NCBI RefSeq assembly: GCF_000714815.1
Contig: NZ_JMIH01000005.1
Coordinates: 1-64,000 of the forward strand
Origin: Anditalea andensis
Lineage (GTDB): Bacteria; Bacteroidota; Bacteroidia; Cytophagales; Cyclobacteriaceae
Length of the DNA stretch: 64,000 nt
Reading direction: 5' to 3'
How positions within the stretch are numbered: position 1 is the first letter of the stretch; each line of letters begins with the position of its first letter. Under the pieces are notes generated by a model. That model did no database searches, had not been told where the DNA came from, and saw only the letters and a list, made by a program, of their open reading frames with translations. Of the stretch, positions 28,523 to 38,173 are shown one piece after another. A program made the translations under genes and the position numbers.

Positions 28523-29759
28523 AGTTTAAATTTGTTTGTTTTTTTAAGTTTATCAATAATGTTTTGACAGCTGTTTCTGCAAAGAAAATACTATTTATAT
28601 GTGCATCTACCTCTAAAATTTGCACACTTTCTGCGGCATATCTTTTTATAGTTTCAAATAAAACTTGATCTATTTCTGGATGAAAGAATATGTTCCCCTC
28701 ACTATCTATTTGAGAAATACCTTTAAGTGGCAATAAAACTGAAGTTACAGCAGTAGATTTATTTAACTTTCTAATCAACTCTTTAGCTAATATTCTATTT
28801 TCATTTTTATTTGTCCGCATCAGTGTCGAATCTGGCCCCCAACTATATAATTTTCTCGTTTTATATTTAGTGGGTACCAAATTAATAGGGCCAAAATTCA
28901 CCATATCCAGACAACCTGGAACTACTACTTGAGGTATACCCATTTCTACAGCAGCCATAAGTCTTTTAGGGCCAGCACTAGCTGATCCGCCGAATAGATC
29001 ATCTGCTAGCTCTGTAGTGGTTATATCTAAGACGGCTTGAAAAAAATTCTCCCTTATTAAGGACTCCATAGTTAATCCTCCAAGCCCATTTGCATGAAAA
29101 GCGAACACTTCATACCCTTTTTCTTCTAAAAATTTCGTACACATATCCACGCATGGAGTGGTGTTGCCAAACATACTAATAGCAATTTTGCCAATGGCTT
29201 TCTTGCTTTTCTTTTCTGAAACAGTTAGCATAGCTGAAATGGCTGCCGCTGCTTGACTTATCAATAATGAACTTATGCTATTGATGCCAGCCACATCAAC
29301 AATAGAAGGCATCAATAGAATATCCTTCCTACCCAATTGATTAGATAAGTCTTTACCAACTAATGTAGAAATACATATTTTTGGAATACCTATGGGAATT
29401 TGCTGCATTGCTGTTAATATTATAAATGTACCTCCTCCTCCGCCCATTCCTATGGCACCCTTAAGTCCTCCCTGAGCCACAAGCCTACTTACCAAAATAG
29501 CGGCACCTTGCCCTATTTTCTCCATAGCAAAATTACGGTCAGCCTTTTGTCTTAATTCAATAATATTAGAGCCGGCATAGTTGGCTAGTGTTTCTGATTC
29601 AAAATCCACAGGAAACACATCAGTTGATCCCATAATTCCGGTATTGATTGTTATAATATTTTTACCGTGTGATTTAAGGCACTTATACAAGTATCCAAAA
29701 ACTTCTGCTTTTGTGTCAAAGCATCCAATCATCAATATGTAATCACCACTATTATCCAA
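28500..29759 (-). CDS. Tm-1-like ATP-binding domain protein (UPF0261)
   Basis: A 419-residue cytoplasmic protein of the UPF0261 family. It has the family opening (LMIGCFDTKAEVFGYL), a glycine-rich loop IGMGGGGGTFI near residue 120, and the conserved VVPGCLDMVNFGP segment. The frame begins with a TTG at 29759; the first ATG is at 29732 and would cut into the first beta strand, so the TTG start looks right. It overlaps the TIM-barrel gene by 23 bases. Relatives bind ATP; the product of the pair is unknown. Confidence 0.88.
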   Translation of the reverse strand: MDNSGDYILMIGCFDTKAEVFGYLYKCLKSHGKNIITINTGIMGSTDVFPVDFESETLANYAGSNIIELRQKADRNFAMEKIGQGAAILVSRLVAQGGLKGAIGMGGGGGTFIILTAMQQIPIGIPKICISTLVGKDLSNQLGRKDILLMPSIVDVAGINSISSLLISQAAAAISAMLTVSEKKSKKAIGKIAISMFGNTTPCVDMCTKFLEEKGYEVFAFHANGLGGLTMESLIRENFFQAVLDITTTELADDLFGGSASAGPKRLMAAVEMGIPQVVVPGCLDMVNFGPINLVPTKYKTRKLYSWGPDSTLMRTNKNENRILAKELIRKLNKSTAVTSVLLPLKGISQIDSEGNIFFHPEIDQVLFETIKRYAAESVQILEVDAHINSIFFAETAVKTLLINLKKQTNLNYAKSMDR

Positions 29760-30023
29760 ATTAAATGTTAACTGATTTCATTTCAGAAATTTATGGCTAA
29801 ACATTAAAGGAGTAGTATTAAAAATCATTCAAAATGTATAACATTTACGTTTTTATGCTATAAATAAAAGCCTTATGCCACTTTTATGCGAAATATTGAA
29901 TAAATATTTACTTCTGAGAAATTCTTTTAAATATCAGATCTCCAAAAGTCGTGCACCACGAAGTGAATATACCAGCCAAACCAGCTGGCTTTTTCGGGAT
30001 TCTAAACTCCCTTTCACAACCAG

Positions 30024-31370
30024 TTGGATCCCAATAACAGATGGGTAGTTCTCATTAATCAGGTTCCGTGGGATGACCTTGTAAGTCTTTTCAACAAACA
30101 CACCCCACCAAAAGGTACAGGAAGACCTCCCCTGAATCCCCGGGTCCTGATCGGTGCATTAATCATCAAGCATATCCTCAACCTGGATGACAGGGGACAG
30201 TTACCCAGATATATGTAAACATGTACCTCCAGTATTTTATCGGCTACAGTTCCTATATCAAAGAACCGCCATTCGATGCCGCTCTATTCGTAGATATAAG
30301 AAAGCGACTGGTACAGGACCTTATATATGAGATGAACAGGAAAGTCCATGAATTTTTGATGGACAGAGCTATTAAAAAAAAGATGAAAGCATAAATGATA
30401 AAGATGAAACTGTCCCGGGAGATGGAGGAAACAAAGCAGAAGTGATCTACGATGCGACTGTCTGTCCGCAGGATATCGCCTATCCCACAGATCTGGGCCT
30501 GCTCAATAAGTCACGGGAAATCTCCCAAGAAATAACAGATGAGCTCCATGCATAAAACCGTCAGGGGAAATAGTCAAGGACATACCGTGAAAAGGCAAGG
30601 AAGGTTTATCTAAAGGGTGCACAAAATAAAAATCCCTCAAAAAAATTATCCGGAAAGGGATCAAATCCCAGCTCCAGCATCTGAAAAGAAACTTCAAAAC
30701 GATTGAAAAACAGCTGGACGGCTTCAATGCCTTCCCCCTGCCGTACCGTTGCTGAGGACTTACTGGGTCATCCAGGCGGTATATGATCAGCAGTCCCGGA
30801 TGTTTAACGCCAAAAGCCATCACGTGAAAGCCTGGATTGTGAGTATCCATGAGCCCCATGTTCGGCCTGTAGTGCGCTGAAAAGCAAATGCTAAGACCGA
30901 GTTTGGAGGCAAGATCCATCTGAGTTTAGTAGATGGATAATCCTTTCTGGTGCATTCCTTGAGGGTAGCCATCTGACTGACTATGTCGAAAAGTAGTGTG
31001 AAAGATTCGGTCATTATCCGGCAAAGGTTCTGGCGGATGTACTTTACTGCAGCAGGAAAAACAGGAAATTGCTGAAGGAAAAGAATATAAACTGGCGACC
31101 AAACTGTTGGGAAGGGCCTCGGCAAAGGCAGTGGAAAAGTACGTAAGTCCCGGAGAGAGGAATCCGATTGAAGGAAAGCTTGGACAGGCCAAAAACGGAT
31201 ACCGGTATGAACCGTATCAGGGCAAAGCTCAAAAACATCAGCCAGTCATGGATCACCTCCATTATCCTAGTGCTCAACCTGGTCAAATTGGCCGGGGAAG
31301 CACTATTTTGCCTGAGTTTTTCAGCATGGAAGGTGTTGGCAAAACTCATATTTATTAGTGTTAGAACCAG
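30024..31370 (+). pseudogene. Decayed IS1182/IS5-like transposase
   Basis: Plus-strand fragments in several frames rebuild one transposase: LINQVPWDDLVSLF and RPPLNPRVLIGALIIKH (30024-30180), MYLQYFIGYSSYIKEPPFD (about 30220-30275), ATVCPQDIAYPTDLGLLNK (about 30450-30510), and the C-terminal ERNPIEGKLGQAKNGY then SQSWITSIILVLNLVKLAG (31160-31300). Frameshifts and stops separate them (the first near 30205), so it is dead. The order matches the usual IS1182-like layout. The segment between 29760 and 30023 holds no gene. Confidence 0.85.
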
Positions 31371-31392
31371 CATCTATGTTCCAGTATCAAAA

Positions 31393-31426
31393 AAACCCAG
31401 TCCAGATTGCAATCTGGACTGGGTTT
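31393..31426. repeat. Perfect 34-base palindrome at the 3' side of the IS remnant
   Basis: A 17-base arm (31393-31409, beginning AAACCCAGTCC) is followed at once by its exact complement (31410-31426), so there is no loop. It lies 23 bases past the transposase end. The motif CCTGAGTTTTTCAGCA occurs on both sides of it (31311-31326 and 31441-31456). It could be the element's terminator or part of its right end. Confidence 0.8.
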
Positions 31427-31641
31427 CATACATTGGAGAACCTGAGTTTTTCAGCAGGCCCTAAGATAAGTTTTAAACAACATGTAAATGTATTCTATAC
31501 AATCATATTTATATTTAGAACATGATTTATAGCCGCAAAATGACACCGGTACCTGATTTATATAAATCATTCGCAGTAAAAAATCAACACCTGGGTTTAT
31601 GCATATCTATGAAATAATGTAACTTTTGTCTTTGGTGAAGC

Positions 31642-31671
31642 AAAAAAAACCGGGATGGAGCTCCCGGTTTT
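31642..31671 (-). terminator. Intrinsic terminator of the second SusCD operon
   Basis: Ten-base arms AAAACCGGGA (31646-31655) and its complement (31662-31671) have a six-base loop. On the minus strand they are followed by eight T. It lies 11 bases past the stop of the DUF1080 lipoprotein gene, closing the SusC-SusD-DUF1080-propeller-DUF1080 run. Confidence 0.92.
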
Positions 31672-31682
31672 ATATTATAACT

Positions 31683-32405
31683 TTATAATTTTTTAATTCT
31701 GATATTCCTAAACCATACGGCATCTCCATGATCCTGAAGTGCTATTTTTCCCTCTTTGTATTTGGCAAAACCTGGCCAGTTCTTAAACTTACTCGCTGCC
31801 ACTAACTCATCCCACTGATCATCCCACATGGTAGTAGAAACAGTATTGACTCCATTTAGATAGAAATCAAGTTTGCCATCTTTTGATATGATCTCTGACT
31901 TGTTCCACTCCCCTACTGGATGGGATACTTCTTCACTGGAGGCTATCAGGTCATATAAATCTCCTGACCGGTGTTTGACTATCCTTGCATCAGGATGTCC
32001 GTCATTGTCTATGATCTGCATTTCGGGACCGGTAGCATAAGGAGCGTTGTACTTTTCTGATTCCTGTACATAAAACATCACCCCACTATTACCGTTTTTG
32101 GATATTTTCCATTCCAGCTGCAAATGAAAATCTGAAAAGATGTCATCCGTGACCAAATCTCCTCCTTTTCCGGAAGTAGGGTCCAGATAGAGCACCCCTT
32201 CGTGCACTTTCCAGGCCTCCCCTACTTCATCTTTATTATACCGTGACCAGCCTTTGGTGGAGTGGCCATCAAATAAATCTATCCACGCTGCATCTTGTTC
32301 TCGACTGGCAACGTCTTCCTCCGCACTAGAATGACTGCCGGCAGGATCACAACCTGTAGCTAATAGCGCTACGGTAATCATTGATAATAATGTTTTGTGT
32401 ATCAT
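31683..32405 (-). CDS. DUF1080 (3-keto-disaccharide hydrolase-like) lipoprotein
   Basis: A 240-residue lipoprotein from the ATG at 32405, chosen because the lipobox LATGC follows at residues 15-19. The rest is one DUF1080 jelly-roll: WIDLFDGHSTKGW, then DFHLQLEWKISKNGNSGV and PEMQIIDNDGHPDA, ending VWFRNIRIKKL. DUF1080 proteins are related to GH16 in fold, and several have been shown to cleave 3-keto glycosides. It is the last gene of the operon, 164 bases after the propeller gene, and is followed by a strong terminator. Twenty-one bases of it (31921-31941) recur at the left edge of the window. Confidence 0.9.
   Translation of the reverse strand: MIHKTLLSMITVALLATGCDPAGSHSSAEEDVASREQDAAWIDLFDGHSTKGWSRYNKDEVGEAWKVHEGVLYLDPTSGKGGDLVTDDIFSDFHLQLEWKISKNGNSGVMFYVQESEKYNAPYATGPEMQIIDNDGHPDARIVKHRSGDLYDLIASSEEVSHPVGEWNKSEIISKDGKLDFYLNGVNTVSTTMWDDQWDELVAASKFKNWPGFAKYKEGKIALQDHGDAVWFRNIRIKKL
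31921..31941. repeat. Segment repeated at window bases 1-21
   Basis: This piece of the DUF1080 coding region is identical to bases 1-21, where it is joined to a copy of 36351-36537. It marks one side of a junction that omits about 4.4 kb of this locus. Confidence 0.85.
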
Positions 32406-32569
32406 ATTTTTTCCAATAATCGTAAATATATTTCTTTTGCAAATCAGCTGCCACCGATAAAGCAATTTCACCCGTGATAACCCTCTCCATTTTCATGCAT
32501 GTAAAGAAAGATACATATTCAGTAGGTTTCCCCACCAAAAGAATCGGATCTTGGTGTAGCAGCAGTTAT

Positions 32570-34543
32570 TTATTGTTTTTTATTCAGTGAATTTATCCAT
32601 TGAGCTATTTTAAGTGCATCTTCCCTTGTCACATGCGGCATAGGCGGCATAGGTGTCGCATACTCTGGCCAGTTTTCAGGTCTTGGGGTATGGATGAGTT
32701 CTATTATTTGCTCATTGGTATAGTTACGTTTGGCTACATCTACATATGCAGGACCTACCTGCTTGGTATCCCTGTTGTGGCAGGCCGTACAGGTATTTTT
32801 GGCCAGTATGGGTTTAACCACTTCAAAGGTTATCGCTTCTTGTTTCACTGGTTTTGCCGCAGGGGCTTCTTTAGCTGGCTTAGCCGGGGCAGCCGGGGCG
32901 GCTTTGGCTATTTTGGCTTTTTCTTCCTCCTCCTTCTTGACTCTTGAATCGAAAGTAATCACTGCCTTTCTATCCAAACCCTGCCCTGAGGGTATTTTGT
33001 TTAAGGTATAATAAGCAGATGGATGTACCAGTGAATAGGAGGTGTCTTCCTCCCTTATCCCTTCCAGGAAGAGATGATGGATGTAGTAAGGTTTTAATCC
33101 TTCCACTATTATACGTGCTTTCATTCTGTCATCAGACACCTGGACCCCTACTACCTTGGCATCCTGATGGTCCACAGGAGGACTTCCATAGACTGGATGA
33201 TATTTGTAGATAAATGAAGATACAGCATAAGAAGCCAGATCTTCTATGGAATTTTTAGATGCTGGTTTGGTAAACGCTATCTCAAATCCATCAGGCTTAG
33301 CTTTGACAGTCCTAATATCGAATGGAACTTCACCGGTCCAAACCAGTCTTTCAAGCCCCTCATTAGCTTCTCCTGCCGACCCCCAACCGCGGTTGGTTTC
33401 CCCTACAAACAATGATCCATCCTGACCCCATGCCAATCGTAACACCCCTGATCTAAAATTACTTTTGAAATCTATGGAAACGCCCTGAAGCTCACCGTCC
33501 ACTTCTTCCAAGTCCACCCGCATGATCTTACTCTGTCCCTGATCCCCTACCAGGATCTGACCGCCATACGGCCCCATGTGTTCTTCTGGGATTTTTATGG
33601 GTTCGGAAGTAGATATCCCCTGGATCCCATAGGGAAACCACACAGCAGGCAATTTTAGGTCTGGTATAGACTGCTTTGCCTCAAACATGGTTTGATATTC
33701 TTCTTCCACGATGTTTTCTGGCTTGATCATTCTTCCCTGTTCATTTTTATGCTGTCTAGGATCGATCACCTTATTGAATTCTTCTATGGTAAGCTTTAAT
33801 GGGGAGTTGGGTAAACTGGTCCATTTCAACCCGGCAGGATGGCCGGCAAATGTTCCCTTTGTAATGTGCCATAAACCGCCAGAACCCATATAATCTCCCT
33901 GGTTTTCTGTATAAAACAACTTATCATCTATATATCCCAAACCTGCCGGTGAACGGACACCGGTGGCATAAGGCTCCATGGTTCCATCCTCGCTTATTTT
34001 TAAAATCCATCCTCTATAGGGGACACGGCTTTCTCCACGCCACCATTCTTCATTGCCAAACGCCACATTGCCGGAGACATAAAAATCACCGTCAGCGCCC
34101 TGAACAGGCCCAAAGCTATATTCATGGTAATGTCCTGATAGTGGCCAGGCAAAAACCGTTTCATACCTATCTGCATAACCGTCCTGGTTGGTGTCCGTCA
34201 ATTTGGTAAGCTCCCCTCTCTGGGCACAATATAATGAGCCATTTTTATAATAAAGGCCCAAAACTTCATGCAGTCCAGAAGCAAATTTTCTGAAATGTGG
34301 TCTGGGGCTAGTGGGATTTTCTACCAGATAAATATCTCCTCTCCTGGTAGACACCCCTAATGTTCCGTTTGACAGCATGGTCAATCCCCCTACTTCCAAT
34401 AGCGTACCTTCGGGACTGCTTACCTTTAAGACTTTATAATAATCCTCCTCCATAGGAGACTCCTGGGCTATTCCTTTTGCTATGGGCAGAACCATAACTA
34501 AAAGAAGCGCCCATATAATTTGTTGATATATATTTCTGATCAT
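32570..34543 (-). CDS. Beta-propeller dehydrogenase-like protein with C-terminal cytochrome c
   Basis: A 657-residue exported protein. The signal peptide ends near IAQ (residue 27). Residues about 35-430 form a propeller of the sorbosone/glucose dehydrogenase-like class. Residues about 430-540 are beta-rich, about 545-575 are an Ala/Pro/Lys linker, and the end is a small class I cytochrome c domain with CTACH (Cys585, Cys588, His589) and MPPMP as the likely Met ligand region. It probably oxidises a sugar in the periplasm and passes electrons to the haem. It lies 12 bases after the large DUF1080 gene. Cofactor and substrate are not readable. Confidence 0.88.
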   Translation of the reverse strand: MIRNIYQQIIWALLLVMVLPIAKGIAQESPMEEDYYKVLKVSSPEGTLLEVGGLTMLSNGTLGVSTRRGDIYLVENPTSPRPHFRKFASGLHEVLGLYYKNGSLYCAQRGELTKLTDTNQDGYADRYETVFAWPLSGHYHEYSFGPVQGADGDFYVSGNVAFGNEEWWRGESRVPYRGWILKISEDGTMEPYATGVRSPAGLGYIDDKLFYTENQGDYMGSGGLWHITKGTFAGHPAGLKWTSLPNSPLKLTIEEFNKVIDPRQHKNEQGRMIKPENIVEEEYQTMFEAKQSIPDLKLPAVWFPYGIQGISTSEPIKIPEEHMGPYGGQILVGDQGQSKIMRVDLEEVDGELQGVSIDFKSNFRSGVLRLAWGQDGSLFVGETNRGWGSAGEANEGLERLVWTGEVPFDIRTVKAKPDGFEIAFTKPASKNSIEDLASYAVSSFIYKYHPVYGSPPVDHQDAKVVGVQVSDDRMKARIIVEGLKPYYIHHLFLEGIREEDTSYSLVHPSAYYTLNKIPSGQGLDRKAVITFDSRVKKEEEEKAKIAKAAPAAPAKPAKEAPAAKPVKQEAITFEVVKPILAKNTCTACHNRDTKQVGPAYVDVAKRNYTNEQIIELIHTPRPENWPEYATPMPPMPHVTREDALKIAQWINSLNKKQ

Positions 34544-34555
34544 GGGTTGACTTTT

Positions 34556-36385
34556 TTAAAAAAACATGGAATAAGTGACGGATGTACCGACCGGCAACAG
34601 TAATTCAGTCGTATTTGACGCATTTTTAAGAATAGGTTTCTGCCCACCTTCAAACTGAATATAATAAGCTTTTTCACCAATGAGATAAAGACCATTCTCT
34701 ATTTCCTTAATAGCTGAAGCTGATGCCACTCGTATATATAAATCATTACCTTCTCCATCAGTGGTTATTTTTCGTTTAATCCCTTCACCGCTAGAAAGGA
34801 TCTCTATATCATCTATTACCTTCAGGCCATGAATCCTGTATTGAAAAGCCAGGTGATTAGGATCATCCTGGATGCTATATCCTTCGGGTTTAAAACCGGT
34901 ACCTGTAGTGTCGTTAAGTACCAATACTCCATCAGCATCCTGACTACCGATGGCAAATGCCGGTTCACCAAAATACTGTACAGCGCCACGCGGCCGAGAG
35001 GAGCCATCCCCCCTACTGTTCCACATGGGAGTAGCATCTAAAAATCCGCCCCTCCATACCTGAATCAAACTTCCATGGGCCAGGTCATATGTATAGTGGA
35101 CCCCATTGGTAGAACCGGCAGAAACAGCATGCGTTACCCTGATTCTTCCAGGCAGGTCCATAAAACTACGCAGCACTGGCTGTGTAACCGGATCCACTAA
35201 AATAGGGTCAGCCCCTACTCTATCAGGTGCTGCACTCTGGCTGTATTGGGTATCTCTTAATCCCGTACCTGATATGGACAGTCCTAAAGCTGAATTTACC
35301 CAATCCTGAAATTTAGAATAAACGAGTTCAAAATCATGTGTGCCCGCTTGCAGCTTCACCATATGCTGTCCCCCATTGCGGGTAAGTTCAATGACCTCTT
35401 GGCCGGCTATCTTAATATTGCCCATCCCTCCTGGCACCTGTAGGGCTATGTGGTAATCACCGGCTTCTTCTACCTGTAACTTTCCTTTGTACCGGATAAG
35501 AAACTGTTTCGATTTTGTACGGATATTTCCGGTAAGAAAAGAAGCTGAATTGTTTTGGGCTGCTGTGGCAGATGCAAAGTCAGGCAGTTGCTGATATTCC
35601 CCTTCATAGAGAATATAGCTTAGATCAAGGAGCTTCGGAGCAGGAGTGTCATAAGTTTTGACTTTTAAATTACGGAAAGCCACTGCCCCATGGTCACCCT
35701 GTAACCTTAGAGGGCCTTTGGCCACTTCCTTAGAAAACATGGCCCCTCGGGTAGGTCCATCCAGGGTAACATTATCATGGATCAATACCCCATTCAGCTC
35801 TACCCTTATCATTTTGGCCGGGGCAATTTTATTGCCCAAATCATCAAAACGGGGCGCTTGGAAAGATACTTTCAGGTGCTGCCACAAACCGGGGGCTTTG
35901 GAAGCATTTTGTCTGGGTGCATAGCCATTATATCCTTTGGCACCGGTGCGGGATTCGTCCCATCTTTCATATATGCCGCCATTGTCACCAGATTTAGGCG
36001 ATACATTTGTCCAGCTGTCTATCAGTTGGATCTCATACATCCCTTGAATATAGATCCCAGAATTTGAGCCTTTGGTAAGCAAAAAGTCCACTTCCATATC
36101 CATATCACCAAACGATTCATTTGTATACAGATCTTTTCCTTTCTCACGTTTGGTAGGTATATTGACCAGTATGCCATTACCTTTGGAACTTTTCATACTT
36201 CCATCCACGGTAAGGCTACCCTGTACCTCCCCCGCCTCAGTCCATGATTTGCCGGGATCCTTAAACTGGTCCAGGGTAGTGAGATGAATGGTTTCTTGAG
36301 CAGTAACCTGATAACCTGATAGGCATAACAATACCATCAGGTATCCTTTACCTAACCGGACACATAATTTTCTATTCGTGTGCAT
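34556..36385 (-). CDS. DUF1080 / PA14-like multidomain secreted protein
   Basis: A 609-residue exported protein (signal peptide ending near TAQ, residue 30). Residues about 35-245 form a DUF1080 jelly-roll (GSNSGIYIQGMYEIQLID, then PLRLQGDHGAVAFRNLKV). Residues about 250-385 resemble a PA14 carbohydrate-binding module. The last 220 residues (HYTYDLAHGSLIQVWRGGF, DATPMWNSRGDGSSRP) form a domain I have seen near membrane-bound cytochrome/dehydrogenase proteins but cannot name. It is the first enzyme gene after SusD, with a 151-base gap. The region around its start is duplicated at 25-211, where the ATG is lost. It probably acts on keto-glycosides together with the propeller protein. Confidence 0.82.
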   Translation of the reverse strand: MHTNRKLCVRLGKGYLMVLLCLSGYQVTAQETIHLTTLDQFKDPGKSWTEAGEVQGSLTVDGSMKSSKGNGILVNIPTKREKGKDLYTNESFGDMDMEVDFLLTKGSNSGIYIQGMYEIQLIDSWTNVSPKSGDNGGIYERWDESRTGAKGYNGYAPRQNASKAPGLWQHLKVSFQAPRFDDLGNKIAPAKMIRVELNGVLIHDNVTLDGPTRGAMFSKEVAKGPLRLQGDHGAVAFRNLKVKTYDTPAPKLLDLSYILYEGEYQQLPDFASATAAQNNSASFLTGNIRTKSKQFLIRYKGKLQVEEAGDYHIALQVPGGMGNIKIAGQEVIELTRNGGQHMVKLQAGTHDFELVYSKFQDWVNSALGLSISGTGLRDTQYSQSAAPDRVGADPILVDPVTQPVLRSFMDLPGRIRVTHAVSAGSTNGVHYTYDLAHGSLIQVWRGGFLDATPMWNSRGDGSSRPRGAVQYFGEPAFAIGSQDADGVLVLNDTTGTGFKPEGYSIQDDPNHLAFQYRIHGLKVIDDIEILSSGEGIKRKITTDGEGNDLYIRVASASAIKEIENGLYLIGEKAYYIQFEGGQKPILKNASNTTELLLPVGTSVTYSMFF

Positions 36386-36537
36386 TAATGTTTGTTGTTT
36401 AATTTTAATTGTAGCATGGTAAAAATAGGGGCAGATAACAACCGTCTTGCCCTAACCACCCCATATATCTCTTTATCAGGAATATATAAAGCCTTAGGGC
36501 AAGATCAATTGCTATACTAAATATTAACCCAATAATT
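36351..36537. repeat. Intergenic segment duplicated at window bases 25-211
   Basis: This stretch covers the first 12 codons of the DUF1080/PA14 gene and all of the gap up to the susD stop. It matches bases 25-211 with about nine substitutions. The copy here carries the intact ATG (36383-36385). Conservation over a noncoding gap suggests a recent duplication rather than selection on a protein. Confidence 0.9.
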
Positions 36538-38162
36538 TAATAACCTGGATTTTGAATCAGATTTGGATTTGAAACGACTTGTATATGAGGAATTGCGAAC
36601 AGCTCTTTGTTTGGGTCGTTACTGGGCACATGATCCCACCATGAGGCTGTTACAAATTTGCCAAATCGGATAAGGTCAGTGCGTCTTTTTCCTTCGAAAA
36701 TAAATTCCCGTCCACGCTCTTCCAATAGCTCATCCATGGTAAGGGTTTCTGTTGTATACATTTCATCTGCCCAGTCCTGATCAGAAAATGAACGCCTCCT
36801 GCTCTCATTGATCAAATCCAATGCTTCAGGAGTGGCCACACCACCGTTTATTCTCATCAATGCTTCTGCTTTATTGAAATAAAGTTCAGTCAACCTATAA
36901 ATAATATAGTGATTTTCCCAATACCTTTCATCTGTAGTTCTACCTGAACGGTATTTATGAAAACGTGCTCCACTGTTTTCTTCACCACGGGTCATTCCTC
37001 CTTCTCCGGTTTCACCTTCTGAATTTCTTCTTATATTGTTTACAAATACCATCGGTTGACCACGATACTCCTCAGTCCCAAGAATGGGTTGCCCAGTATC
37101 AATATGTGTTTGGGGACCAAACAGAAACCACTCCTGTTTACGAAGGTCATTTTCCTGAAACTTGTCAAATGCAGTAGGTATTACCACAAAAGCATTGTTA
37201 CCGCTATAATTTACCCCAAGAGCAGGGCTCATGTTGGCAAACCCGGCAAAGAACCCTGCCCAATTGAAAGTAAACCCACCAATTCGGCTAAAGGCAAATT
37301 GAAAGATGTTTTCTGGGGAAAGGTGGTTGGTATTGTTAAAGGGGCCTAATATATCCGGATCTAATCGCATTGGCCCATTTAAAGAGCCACCTGCTCCGCT
37401 TATGACCAGGTCACTGTATTTGATAGATTCTTCATACATGCGTACACCTGCCCATTTTTCAGCATTAAGGTAAAGCTCCGAAAGCATGGCATAACCTGCG
37501 GCCTTGGAAACCCTGCCTATCAGGGCCTGAGATAGTGGCTGTAATAATTCTACATTATCCTCAAGTTCTTTTCTGGCAAACTCAAAAACTTCTGCACGGC
37601 TGGCAGTCGGAGGGTTTACTGGATTTCCCACCCTAGTTACAATGGGTACATTGCCCCATAGGTCCATTATGCGCATGTAATGATAAGCACGCATTACCCG
37701 AATTTCAGCCAGTATTGATTCTTTTTCCTCTTCGGTCATACCTGCTGCAGCAAAATCAACTACCTCCATATCTTCAAGAATGGCATTAACATAACCAAGA
37801 CCACTCCACATCAATGCCCAGGCATTTCTCATACGGCCTTCCTGATTGGTCCAGGTATGATAGTGCATACGGATATGGTCACCTCCATCAAATGCATGCC
37901 TTCCCTTTTGGGGCCAGGCCAATTGATCTGCAGACAGTTCTGAATGGTAAAAATAACCGTTCTGTCCAGTAGGAGCTAACCAAGCCTGCATATGTGTAAA
38001 CGGTCGGAGAACACCTTGCATGATCTCCACCCTGTTATTGTAAAAGTTATCTTTGGTGAGTTGATTATAGACATTTTCATCTAAATCTGTACAACCTCCC
38101 ATCAGTACAGCTACCCCTAAACAGAATATGCTGATTTTATTGATATATCGATTCAATTTCAT
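36537..38162 (-). CDS. SusD/RagB-family nutrient uptake lipoprotein
   Basis: A 541-residue lipoprotein with lipobox LMGGC (Cys24). The N-terminal helical repeat includes MRAYHYMRIMDLWGNVPIV, a typical SusD segment. The C-terminal hallmark ELLEERGREFIFEGKRRTDL is present. It starts 11 bases after the SusC stop. It is shorter than the first SusD of the window and diverged from it, so the two systems are likely to take different glycans. Confidence 0.95.
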   Translation of the reverse strand: MKLNRYINKISIFCLGVAVLMGGCTDLDENVYNQLTKDNFYNNRVEIMQGVLRPFTHMQAWLAPTGQNGYFYHSELSADQLAWPQKGRHAFDGGDHIRMHYHTWTNQEGRMRNAWALMWSGLGYVNAILEDMEVVDFAAAGMTEEEKESILAEIRVMRAYHYMRIMDLWGNVPIVTRVGNPVNPPTASRAEVFEFARKELEDNVELLQPLSQALIGRVSKAAGYAMLSELYLNAEKWAGVRMYEESIKYSDLVISGAGGSLNGPMRLDPDILGPFNNTNHLSPENIFQFAFSRIGGFTFNWAGFFAGFANMSPALGVNYSGNNAFVVIPTAFDKFQENDLRKQEWFLFGPQTHIDTGQPILGTEEYRGQPMVFVNNIRRNSEGETGEGGMTRGEENSGARFHKYRSGRTTDERYWENHYIIYRLTELYFNKAEALMRINGGVATPEALDLINESRRRSFSDQDWADEMYTTETLTMDELLEERGREFIFEGKRRTDLIRFGKFVTASWWDHVPSNDPNKELFAIPHIQVVSNPNLIQNPGY

Positions 38163-38173
38163 TGTTTGTCTAA

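Noticed and set aside
30503-31373. Several minus-strand frames of 88-138 codons
   Set aside because: They lie antisense to the broken IS1182/IS5-like transposase, whose plus-strand fragments match a known family; none shows a recognisable domain.
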